Below are positions 8,830 to 18,100 of a stretch of 64,000 nucleotides of DNA, piece after piece. Within the stretch, counting starts at the first letter, position 1. The number at the start of each line of letters is the position of its first letter. A model generated the notes under the pieces. It ran no database searches. It was given only the letters and a program-made list of their open reading frames with translations, and was not told the origin of the DNA. Origin of the DNA: SZUA-430 sp964483585. Lineage in GTDB: Bacteria; Pseudomonadota; Alphaproteobacteria; Micropepsales; Micropepsaceae. A program made the translations under genes and the position numbers. The DNA lies in NCBI GenBank assembly GCA_964483585.1, contig CAZABH010000007.1, forward strand, positions 1 through 64,000, given 5' to 3'.

Positions 8830-10152
8830 TTGGCACGAAATCCCTCAGGAAAGCCGAAACAGGGCAAACCCGGCGCACGCGATGCAGCCCTGCAGGTACT
8901 GCAGTCGGTGTTCTTCAGCGAGCGGCCACTCTTCGAGGCGCTCGAGCGCCACGTAAGCCGCGCAGCTCTTGATCCGCGCGATACAGCTTTCGCCCGCGCA
9001 ATCGTCATGGCAGTCCTGCGTCGCCTCGGCGAGATCGACGCGATCATCGCAACCTTCCTGCGCGAGCCACTTCCGGTAAGGTCAGGCCCCACCGAACTCA
9101 TCCTGCGGATGGTCGCGGCCGAGCAGCTCTATCTTGGAGTGCCGCCACACGCGGCCGTCAGTTCCGCCGTCGACCTTGCAACAAAGGACCCCCGGGCCCG
9201 TCACTTCAAGGGTCTGATCAATGCGGTCGCAAGGCGTCTGTGCGCCGAGGGCAAGAACATCGCCGCGGCCCTCGACGCCGAGCAGGTCAGTATGCCGCCT
9301 TGGGCTTGGCAGATGCTCAACGACCAGCACGGCGAGGCGACGGCCCGTGCCATCGCCCGCGCGCACCTCGCCGAACCCCCGCTGGACATCTCCGTGGCAA
9401 GCGATGAGCAGGGCTGGGCCGAGCGCTTGGGCGCCGATCGCATGCCGACGGGAACGCTGAGGCGCCCGACCGGCGGCAGGATCGAGGATCTGCCGGGCTT
9501 CACGGACGGAGCCTGGTGGATCCAGGACGCTGCGGCGGCCATGCCCGCCCGTCTACTTGGAGACGTGCGCAACCTCGAGGTCATCGATCTTTGCGCTGCA
9601 CCGGGAGGAAAGACGATGCAGCTCTCTGCGGCGGGCGCGCGTGTGACCGCCATCGATATAGATGCAGCGCGCATGGAACGTGTACGCGAGAACGCCGCCC
9701 GCCTGGGGTTCGGGATCCGTTGTGAGGTTGCCGACGCCCGTATCTGGGTCCCGGACGCACCCGCCGACGCCGTCCTGCTCGACGCGCCGTGCAGCGCGAC
9801 AGGGACGGTGCGCCGGCACCCCGAAATTCTCTGGCGCAAGGACATGTCTGATCTTCTCGCGCAGGCAGGCCTCCAGCATGACCTGCTGCGGGCCGCAGCC
9901 CGCATGGTTCGACCAGGAGGTCTCCTCGTCTATTGTGTCTGCTCCCTTGCCAGGGAGGAGGGCGAAGATGTTATCGACGCATTCCTTGCAGATGGTCCGG
10001 ACTTTCAGAGAGAGCCGTTGCGCCCGGAAGAGCTCGGTGGGCAAGACAGCCTTCTGACCCAGGCTGGCGACCTGCGTACGCTGCCCAGCCATTGGGCTGA
10101 TCGTGGCAGCATGGATGGGTTTTTCGCTTGTAGGCTGCGGAGAAATGCCTGA
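8830..10152 (+). CDS. rsmB: 16S rRNA (cytosine-5)-methyltransferase, RsmB/NOP family
   Basis: 440 residues from a TTG start immediately after the htpX stop. An N-terminal NusB-like helical domain (about 15-140) precedes the Rossmann methyltransferase. The SAM motif is DLCAAPGGKT at 253-262, and the two catalytic cysteines are Cys321 (LDAPCSATG) and Cys371 (VYCVCSL, where many RsmB have TCS). RsmB methylates C967 of 16S rRNA in E. coli. Tight spacing on both sides suggests translation coupling in the htpX-rsmB-rpe run. Confidence 0.92.
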   Translation: MARNPSGKPKQGKPGARDAALQVLQSVFFSERPLFEALERHVSRAALDPRDTAFARAIVMAVLRRLGEIDAIIATFLREPLPVRSGPTELILRMVAAEQLYLGVPPHAAVSSAVDLATKDPRARHFKGLINAVARRLCAEGKNIAAALDAEQVSMPPWAWQMLNDQHGEATARAIARAHLAEPPLDISVASDEQGWAERLGADRMPTGTLRRPTGGRIEDLPGFTDGAWWIQDAAAAMPARLLGDVRNLEVIDLCAAPGGKTMQLSAAGARVTAIDIDAARMERVRENAARLGFGIRCEVADARIWVPDAPADAVLLDAPCSATGTVRRHPEILWRKDMSDLLAQAGLQHDLLRAAARMVRPGGLLVYCVCSLAREEGEDVIDAFLADGPDFQREPLRPEELGGQDSLLTQAGDLRTLPSHWADRGSMDGFFACRLRRNA

Positions 10153-10194
10153 CCTTCATTGCAGCGCCCGAAGCAACGCGCTAAGTCCCGAACC

Positions 10195-10854
10195 ATGAAC
10201 AAAACGACGAAGATTGCCCCATCGATACTCGCAGCAGATTTCGCGCGCCTCGGAGAGGAAGTTCGAGCAGTGACTGCCGCCGGCGCCGATTACATCCACG
10301 TCGATGTCATGGACGGGCATTTCGTGCCGAACATTTCGATCGGCCCCCAGATGGTTCGCGCCCTCAGGCCGCACACCACGCTGCCGCTCGACGTGCATCT
10401 GATGATCGCACCAGTCGACCCGTATATTCGGGAGTTCGCCGAAGCAGGTGCCGACATCATCACGGTGCATCCCGAAGCAGGACCCCATATCCATCGCACG
10501 CTTCAACTCATTCGTGCCTCAGGCAAGAAGGCTGGAGTGGCATTGAACCCGGGCTCGCCAGCGTCTCTTGTCGAAACCCTGATGGCCGACATCGACTTGG
10601 TGCTGGTGATGACGGTAAACCCGGGCTTTGGAGGGCAAAGCTTCATTCAGTCCCAGCTGACCAAGATGAAGCAAGTCCGCGATATGATCGACCGCTCCGG
10701 TCGTCCGATCGAACTCGAAGTTGATGGAGGCGTGAATGGTCAAACCGCCGCCCTTGCGGTCGAAGCCGGTGCTGACGTCCTTGTCGCGGGAACAGCAGTC
10801 TTCGGGGGAAATCCCTCTCTCTACGCCCAGAACATCGCTCGCCTCAGACACTGA
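10195..10854 (+). CDS. rpe: ribulose-phosphate 3-epimerase
   Basis: 219 residues from ATG 10195 (the open frame extends 12 codons upstream, but the family starts at KIAPSILAADF). Catalytic elements are all present: the first Asp in HVDVMDGHFVPN, the conserved LDVHLMI, MTVNPGFGGQSF, and the second Asp in LEVDGGVN. The enzyme interconverts ribulose 5-phosphate and xylulose 5-phosphate in the pentose phosphate or Calvin cycle. No other Calvin genes are nearby, so the ordinary pentose phosphate role is likely. Same strand as rsmB and the heparinase-like gene. Confidence 0.96.
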   Translation: MNKTTKIAPSILAADFARLGEEVRAVTAAGADYIHVDVMDGHFVPNISIGPQMVRALRPHTTLPLDVHLMIAPVDPYIREFAEAGADIITVHPEAGPHIHRTLQLIRASGKKAGVALNPGSPASLVETLMADIDLVLVMTVNPGFGGQSFIQSQLTKMKQVRDMIDRSGRPIELEVDGGVNGQTAALAVEAGADVLVAGTAVFGGNPSLYAQNIARLRH

Positions 10855-10915
10855 CGCCGCGCAGGGATCACGCCCTTCGTCAGGTCGTGCATTCAACGCA
10901 CTCAGGCACCGCGGT

Positions 10916-12595
10916 ATGCTGCTGGCTGCTCTCAAGCCGCGTCTCCTTTCCTCAATCAGCCGCCTCCTTCACGCCTCAAGCCTCTGGCAGCGCAGTCTCT
11001 CGGGGCCGGCGCCTGACCGCCTCCTCGTAATGCCGCGCAGCTTCTTCCCCAAAAGTCCATCGGAAGCCGAGTTGCTGCTCATGGGGCGGTTCCGGCTGCC
11101 GGGAGGAGAAGCAACGGCGCGCGACGGCTCGCCCTTCTTCATTAGCCCGCCATCAGAAGCGTGGTCCGAAAGTCTCCATTCCTTCCACTGGCTTCGTCAT
11201 TTCGATGCCGGCGGATCCGAGCCTTTCCAGGAGCACCTGCGTCAGTTGATTGCGCACTGGCTTCGCAATTATGGCGACTGGCACGAGCTTGCCTGGCGTC
11301 CCCATGTTGCGGCCCGACGCCTCATGACATGGGCAGCCTTCGGGCGACTTGTACTGGCGAACGCAGAGATCCTTTTCCGTGCACGCCTGCTCCTGTCGAT
11401 GGCGCGCCAAGCCCGTCATCTCGCCCGAACAGCGCACCGTGCCCCACCGGGACTGCCGAGGCTCACCGCTGCCATTGGCCTTGCGCAATCGGGCGTGTTC
11501 CTTCCCGACGGTGAACCGCGCCTCGCCCGCGGACTTCATCTGGTGGCAAGGGAGGTGTCAGCCCAGATCCTTCCGGACGGTGGGCACGTGTCACGCAACC
11601 CCGAGGCGCTGCTTGAAGCGGCAAGTGATCTCCTTTCGCTCGTCGATGCCATGACGCAGCGTCAGCTTCTGATTCCCGTGACCATCAGGAGGGCGCTGGA
11701 CCGGATGATGCCCATGATCCGTCTGCTACGTCACCAGGACGGCAGGATGGCTCTATTCAATGGCGCAAGCGAAGGCGTAGAGGGCTGGACCGAGGCAATC
11801 CTGTCAAATGATATGGCGCGCCAGCGAACGGCCATGCAGGCCCCGCAATCAGGTTTCCAGCGGGTGGAATGTGCTCAAGCGCTTTTGCTCGTGGATACCG
11901 GCTCTGCGCCGCCGTCCGAAGTCTCGACCGAGGCCCACGCAGGCACCTTGTCCTTCGAGTTCGGCGCTGACGGTGAAAGATTGATCGTGAACTGCGGCAC
12001 CTCGCGAACCAAGGGCGAGGCGTGGCATGAGGCCATGCGCCTGACCGCGGCCCATTCTACCCTGTCAGTCGGAGATTTCTCGTCAAGCCTGGTCGTCCCG
12101 CCAGGATGGGCCCGAAACCTCTTGGGTGCACGGCTGGTTGACGGTCCGACCCAGGTGCGGTGCCGACGCAAGGAGACGGAAGAGGGCATCACGCTTTCAA
12201 TGTCACTCGATGCCTATGGCCAGCGCAAGCTGGCTCACGAGCGCGTTCTGCAACTTTCGCATGACGGCCTCGCCCTTGAAGGGCAGGACACGCTCGTTCA
12301 GGGCGCCGATGTCCAAGAGTTGCGCTTCGCCATCCGCTTTCATTTGCATCCAGCACTCCGTGTTTTGCGCGCAGACGATGGCGTTCTCCTCGCCACGCCA
12401 GGCGGGGCAGTCTGGCGCTTTATTGCCGACGGCAACCTCGAGGTGACCGAAAGCGTCTACCTCGGCCACGCCAACCAGATCAGGAAGACTTGGCAGCTGG
12501 TCCTGACACCACCAGACGATCGGACCACCGCGCCAGTCAAATGGTCGCTGCGCAGGGCTGGTGGAGAAGAACCCCTTGATAACGCCCTGAACTGA
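10916..12595 (+). CDS. heparinase II/III family protein
   Basis: About 559 residues from ATG 10916; the frame extends upstream into rpe, but that part is antagonistic to rpe codon phase and unlikely to be used. The N-terminal all-alpha region includes FHWLRHFDAGG and HARRLMTW-like helices (WRPHVAARRLMTWAAFG). The C-terminal beta-rich heparinase II/III domain begins near AGTLSFEFGADGERLIVNCG and includes AAHSTLSVGDFSS. Similar proteins sit between rpe and purH in other alphaproteobacteria. The family includes polysaccharide lyases, but no signal peptide is evident and the substrate is unknown; an envelope or capsule glycan role is speculative. Confidence 0.85.
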   Translation: MLLAALKPRLLSSISRLLHASSLWQRSLSGPAPDRLLVMPRSFFPKSPSEAELLLMGRFRLPGGEATARDGSPFFISPPSEAWSESLHSFHWLRHFDAGGSEPFQEHLRQLIAHWLRNYGDWHELAWRPHVAARRLMTWAAFGRLVLANAEILFRARLLLSMARQARHLARTAHRAPPGLPRLTAAIGLAQSGVFLPDGEPRLARGLHLVAREVSAQILPDGGHVSRNPEALLEAASDLLSLVDAMTQRQLLIPVTIRRALDRMMPMIRLLRHQDGRMALFNGASEGVEGWTEAILSNDMARQRTAMQAPQSGFQRVECAQALLLVDTGSAPPSEVSTEAHAGTLSFEFGADGERLIVNCGTSRTKGEAWHEAMRLTAAHSTLSVGDFSSSLVVPPGWARNLLGARLVDGPTQVRCRRKETEEGITLSMSLDAYGQRKLAHERVLQLSHDGLALEGQDTLVQGADVQELRFAIRFHLHPALRVLRADDGVLLATPGGAVWRFIADGNLEVTESVYLGHANQIRKTWQLVLTPPDDRTTAPVKWSLRRAGGEEPLDNALN

Positions 12596-12672
12596 GGCAC
12601 TGTCGCGCTTGGACGCACTGCTTGCGCCGTGCTATCCCGCGCCCGCTTTCAAGCAGGAAAGGTGCGGATCAA

Positions 12673-14286
12673 ATGACGGCTTCCGGTCTAAGACAAGTGC
12701 GCAGGGCTCTGATTTCTGTCTCGGACAAGGCCGGATTGGTCGAGTTCGCGCAAGCTTTGGCAAGGCGCGGCGTTGAGCTCGTCTCGACCGGCGGCACGGC
12801 CAAGGCTCTGGCGTCGGCGGGTCTCGCAGTCACCGACGTAGCCACCGTAACCGGTTTCCCGGAAATGATGGACGGTCGCCTGAAGACATTGCATCCGAGG
12901 GTGCACGGGGGGCTTCTGGCGCTGCGCGACGAGGAAAGCCATGCCCGGGCGATGCAGGAACATGGCATCGCAGGCATAGATCTTCTTGTCTGCAATCTCT
13001 ATCCGTTCGAGGAAACCGTCGCCCGAAAGGCCAGCTTTGCCGAGACTGTCGAGAACATCGACATTGGCGGGCCCGCAATGATCCGCGCAGCGTCCAAGAA
13101 CCATGGTTATGTCGCCGTTATTGTCGATGTCGAGGACTATGCCTCTGTGCTCGAGGAACTGGATCACCATGCCGGCGCGCTATCACTTGAAACGCGCAAG
13201 CGTCTTGCCGCACGAGCTTACGCCCGGACAGCCGCCTACGACGCAGCAATCGCAACCTGGTTTGAAGGCGAAATTGCTGCCGCAGCGCCGGCCGCCGAGC
13301 ATGCAGCGCCGCGCCGCTTTGCTCTGGCCGGTCGCCTGCGACAAGGGCTTCGCTACGGCGAGAACCCGCACCAATGGGCAGCCTTCTACGCCTCAGGCGA
13401 ACATCGGTACGGCGTAGCCACGGCTCGACAGGTAGGTGGCAAGGAGCTCTCCTACAACAACATCAATGACACGGACGCCGCCTACGAATGCGTCGCCGAA
13501 CTGGGTGACAGCCGACCCGCGGTCGCAATCATCAAGCATGCCAACCCATGCGGTGTAGCCACGGGTGCAACGCTGACAGAGGCATATCGGCTGGCTTTGC
13601 GCTGCGACCCCGTCAGCGCCTTTGGCGGAATTGTAGCTTGCAACCGCAAGCTGGACGCTGCAACCGCGAGCGAACTGGCAAGGATTTTCACGGAAGTCAT
13701 CATCGCGCCCGACGCGGATGAAGAAGCCATGAAGATCCTCGCTGCAAAGAAGAACCTCCGCCTGTTGCTCGCGGGCGGCATGCCGAACCCGGCGGATCCA
13801 GGCGTGATCCTTCGAAACGTGTCCGGAGGCTTTCTCGTCCAGTCGCGCGACGCTGGCCGCGTGTCCGACGATCAACTGCGTGTGGTAACCAGGCGAAAGC
13901 CCACCGAAGCCGAACGCGCCGATCTCATCTTCGCTTTCCGCGTGGCCAAACACGTGAAATCGAACACGATCGTCTACGCCAAGGACGGCGCCACAGTCGG
14001 GATCGGAGCCGGCCAGATGAGCCGCGTGGACTCCGCACGCATCGCTGCCTGGAAGGCAGCAGAGGCCTCGAAGGCTGCAGGCCTCGCCTCGTCTTTGGCT
14101 CAGGGGTCCGTGGTGGCCTCGGACGCCTTCTTTCCCTTCGCTGACGGATTGTTGGCTGCTGCCGAAGCTGGCGCAACGGCGGTGATCCAGCCCGGAGGCT
14201 CCATGCGCGACGATGAGGTCATCGCCGCTGCAGACGAGCGCAACCTCGCTATGGTATTTACCGGCATGCGACACTTCCGGCACTGA
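12673..14286 (+). CDS. purH: bifunctional AICAR formyltransferase / IMP cyclohydrolase
   Basis: 537 residues from ATG 12673; a longer frame to 12622 lacks family similarity. The N-terminal MGS-like IMP cyclohydrolase domain shows SVSDKAGLVEFA, STGGTAKAL and DGRVKTLHP-type (DGRLKTLHPRVHGG). The formyltransferase domain shows RYGENPHQ, the catalytic KHANPCG and a C-terminal PGGSMRDDEVI. It catalyses the last two steps of de novo purine synthesis. Alone among unrelated genes here, but the rpe - heparinase - purH order is recurrent in the class, as far as I recall. Confidence 0.97.
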   Translation: MTASGLRQVRRALISVSDKAGLVEFAQALARRGVELVSTGGTAKALASAGLAVTDVATVTGFPEMMDGRLKTLHPRVHGGLLALRDEESHARAMQEHGIAGIDLLVCNLYPFEETVARKASFAETVENIDIGGPAMIRAASKNHGYVAVIVDVEDYASVLEELDHHAGALSLETRKRLAARAYARTAAYDAAIATWFEGEIAAAAPAAEHAAPRRFALAGRLRQGLRYGENPHQWAAFYASGEHRYGVATARQVGGKELSYNNINDTDAAYECVAELGDSRPAVAIIKHANPCGVATGATLTEAYRLALRCDPVSAFGGIVACNRKLDAATASELARIFTEVIIAPDADEEAMKILAAKKNLRLLLAGGMPNPADPGVILRNVSGGFLVQSRDAGRVSDDQLRVVTRRKPTEAERADLIFAFRVAKHVKSNTIVYAKDGATVGIGAGQMSRVDSARIAAWKAAEASKAAGLASSLAQGSVVASDAFFPFADGLLAAAEAGATAVIQPGGSMRDDEVIAAADERNLAMVFTGMRHFRH

Positions 14287-14328
14287 CGGGTCGCCTCACC
14301 CGCAACACACTCACCCAGCGCGACCTTG

Positions 14329-15177
14329 ATGCCAGCCGACATGCAACTGCCATGGGATGCAGCAATCGCAGCGCTGGTCGCGGCTCTGCTCCACGCAACG
14401 TGGAACGCTGTCCTCAAGGGCGGGAATGACCGGCTTCTCGATGCATCGCTGTTGTTTGTTGTTGCCGGTGCCCTCGGTGTCGTTGCAACTCAATTCGTTG
14501 CGCCGGTTGATCCCTTGGCATGGAAGTGGATCGTGGCCACCTCCCTCTTGCACGTTCCCTACGTATGGTTCCTTGCACGCGCCTACGAATTGGGAGAGTT
14601 CAGCCACGTGTATACGGTGGCCCGCGGCCTTCCGCCAGTTATGGTCGTGACGCTGGCAGCAGCACTGTTGGGCGAGGTGCCTACACACATGGGCATGCTG
14701 GGCATTGTCATGATCAGCCTCGGCATCCTGGCAGTTGGAATGACGAGAGGTGCCCATGCTCGCAGCACGCTGCTGGCAATCGCTGTGGCGGTCACGATCA
14801 CGCTCTACACGCTGTCGGACGGTATCGGTGTGCGCGCGTCAGGCAGCCCGATGGCATACACAGGTTGGATCTTCTTCGGATCCGCGGTGACTTGCATTTC
14901 GATGTCCTTTGCACTGCGCGGCCGGGCAGTGATCGCCTATGCCACGATGTATTGGAAACGCGCCGTCATCGGCGGCATCTTGTCCTTCGTCTCTTACGGT
15001 CTCGTTCTGTGGGCGATGACGCAGGCCCCGATCGGCGGGGTCAGCGCCCTTCGCGAAACGTCGGTCGTCTTCGCGGCTCTGCTGGCGATGTGGCTGTTAG
15101 GCGAGAGGTCAAGCCCCTTGCGCCTCGCCGGAGCCATCACCGTTGCAGCAGGCGCCGTGGTACTGAAACTTGCCTGA
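14329..15177 (+). CDS. EamA/DMT-superfamily transporter
   Basis: 282 residues from ATG 14329; ATG 14341 is a possible alternative. About ten hydrophobic helices in two EamA halves are visible. The first half begins ALVAALLHATWNAVLKGG and the second ends LAMWLLGERSSPLRLAGAITVAAGAVVL, where the ALLGE / LLGER motifs are the typical DMT half ends. Members export amino acids, metabolites or drugs across the inner membrane. The substrate is not evident. Same strand as purH, 42 bp downstream; convergent with gdhB. Confidence 0.85.
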   Translation: MPADMQLPWDAAIAALVAALLHATWNAVLKGGNDRLLDASLLFVVAGALGVVATQFVAPVDPLAWKWIVATSLLHVPYVWFLARAYELGEFSHVYTVARGLPPVMVVTLAAALLGEVPTHMGMLGIVMISLGILAVGMTRGAHARSTLLAIAVAVTITLYTLSDGIGVRASGSPMAYTGWIFFGSAVTCISMSFALRGRAVIAYATMYWKRAVIGGILSFVSYGLVLWAMTQAPIGGVSALRETSVVFAALLAMWLLGERSSPLRLAGAITVAAGAVVLKLA

Positions 15178-15190
15178 GCAGGCCAACGAC

Positions 15191-18100
15191 CTAGGACAGC
15201 AAGTCACGGATCTGGCCTGCGGCCAGTGTCAACCGCGCCACGGTGAAGGTACCAGATCGCTCGAGATCGGTTACAAGCGCCGCAACCCGGGCGACCTGAT
15301 TACGGTTCATCTCTGCCCAGTCTGCAACGGCGGCACTGCCATCGGCTCTGTTGCCGCTCGCCATGTTCCTGCCCAGCGCTCGTGACGCCAGCGCACCTTG
15401 GTTTTCCAGCAGGTCGTCCACCAAGCGCCGGACCGCAAGTCGGTCCCAGTGCTCGGGCAGGTTCATGCGTTCCGCGGCTAACCGCAGCCGGTCGATGCCG
15501 ATAGTGTGGGAGGCCGCGAAATAGGCTCCCGCGACCATGTCGAGCGGTTTCCCGGTTTCCTGTGCCAGACGTGCGATGTCGGGCGTGGCGCCGATCGCCG
15601 CAAGCGCGCCTATTTCATCGGCCAGGTCCTCGGGTACCCCCGCAGCCCTGTATTCCGCAAGCGTCGCCTGGATTGCTTGCCCCTCTGCCTCTGAGACCAG
15701 AGACGAGAATGTTCCCTTCAGCCTGACCACGCCTTCGGCATAGGGCCGGATTGCATCGAGGATGGCCACATCCGCAGGCACGTGGCGGAAGAACCAGAGG
15801 GTTTGGCGCTGCAGGTGCAACGCAAGGCTGGCATGCATGCGGTTCTGAATGTCTGCACTGACCAAGTTGTCCAGAGCATGGATGCGCTGAGCCAATCGGT
15901 CGATCCCAAAGACGTTCAAGGCAATAGTGTAGGCGCGCGCAAGGCCCGGCGCTTCACTCGCCGTGGCCTCCTTGAGCCTGTGCATGAACACGGGGCCGCC
16001 GCGATTGACAATGTCATTGGCAAGCACGGTCGCGATGATTTCACGTCGCAGTCTGTGCGCGCGCAAGCCTTTGGGCAGGGTCTCGCCAACAACCGAGGGG
16101 AAATACCCGCGCAGCGTCGTCTCGAAGAACGGATCATCCGCAAGACCCGAACCATTGATCTCCTGGAAAAGCTGCAGCTTCGCATAGGCCAGCAACACGG
16201 CCAGCTCAGGCCGTGTCAGGCCATCGTTTCGATTCGCGCGCGCGCGCAGGTTCTCGTCTGAAGGCAGCCCCTCGACATTCCTGTTCAGGCGACCCGCCCG
16301 CTCAAGGGCGCGCATGAGCCGTCCATAGGCATCCGACTCCCAGGCGCCGCCGCGCTGTGCAACACTGAGTGCCAGGGACTGGTTGTAGTTGTCTGCCAGG
16401 ACAAGGGCGGCCACTTCGTCCGTCATGCGTGACAGAAGGGGATCGCGCGCATCGGCGTTCAGTTCACCCGCAGCGATGGAGGCGTTCAGCAGGATCTTCA
16501 GATTGACCTCATGGTCTGACGTGTCGACGCCGGCAGAATTGTCGATCGCGTCGGTATTCAGGCGCCCACCCGCCGATGCATACTCGATACGCCCGGCCTG
16601 CGTCATTCCAAGGTTCGCACCCTCGCCAACGACCTTCGCGCGCAACTCATTGCCGTTGACCCGCAGTGCGTCATTAGACTTGTCGCCCACATCTGCATCG
16701 CTTTGCGTCGACGCCTTCACATAGGTGCCGATCCCGCCAAACCACAATAGATCCGCAGGCGATTTCAGCAGCGCACGGATCAGTTCCGTAGGCTCGATCT
16801 GGTCGACCGTGAGTCCTGTGAAGGCCTGCACCTCCGGCGAAAGCGGGATCGTCTTCATCGATCGCGAATAGACGCCGCCGCCGCGCGAAATTTTCGTCTG
16901 GTCGTAATCGGCCCACGACGAGCGGGGCAGGTTGAAGATGCGTTGCCGCTCGGCATGGCTTGTGGCCGGATCGGGGTCCGGGTCGAGGAAGATGTCGCGA
17001 TGGTCGAAGGCAGCAACAAGCTTGATCGCTTTCGAAAGCAGCATGCCGTTGCCGAACACGTCGCCCGACATGTCGCCCACCCCGACAACGGTGAAGGGTG
17101 TCGTTTGAATATCGACACCCATCTCCCGGAAATGTCGCTTGATGGTTTCCCAGGCACCACGCGCCGTGATGCCCATCTGCTTGTGGTCATAGCCCGCTGA
17201 TCCGCCGCTGGCGAAGGCATCATCGAGCCAGAACCCGTATTCACGCGAAATCCCGTTCGCAATATCGGAGAAGGTCGCCGTACCCTTGTCGGCGGCAACG
17301 ACCAGGTACGGATCATCGCCGTCGTGACGTACGACATCGCGCGGCGGAACGATCTTGCCGGAGGCATCAAGGTTGTCGGTCAAATCCAGCAGCGACGAGA
17401 TGAACAGCTTGTAGGCAGACACGCCGGCGGCGAGCCACTCTTCGCGCTTCGACGCGGGTGGCAGCCTCTTGGGATAGAACCCGCCCTTCGAGCCAACAGG
17501 CACGATCACGGCATTCTTCACTTGCTGGGCCTTCACCAGACCCAGAATTTCGGTTCGGAAATCCTCGCGCCGATCCGACCAGCGAATGCCGCCGCGCGCC
17601 ACCTTGCCAAACCGCAGGTGCACGCCCTCGACCTCCGGAGCGCAAAGAAAAATTTCGACCATGGGCCGTGGCAACGGCAGTTCATCGATCCGGATGCTGT
17701 CGATCTTGAGCGCGATGGCGGATTTCCAGGTGCCGCCTGCATCCGTTTGGAAGAAATTGGTTCTAAGAGTGGACTGGATGACATTGCGGAACCGACGGAT
17801 CACGCGATCATCATCAAGGCTCGGCACGCGCGCCAGTGCCGCTGTGATCTCCGCATCAATGGCCGCTTCGCTGTCGGCGCGATCTGCAACGTTCAGTCCG
17901 AAGCGCACCTTGAAAAGGCGTACCAGTGCGGCTGCGATGCGGGGATTGCGGGAGAGCGCGTCCTCCATCAACGACTGGCTCCCGGGGAAGGCAGCCTGCC
18001 GGAGATACTTGGCGATGGTTCGCAGCAGCGCCACATCCCGCCAGGCCAGTTCTGCCTGAAGCACAAGCCGGTTGAAGCGATCGCTCTCGGCGGCCCCACG

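Noticed and set aside
10736..10915. Upstream extension of the heparinase-like gene into rpe
   Set aside because: It overlaps a conserved enzyme in another phase and has no family similarity; the start at 10916 is better.
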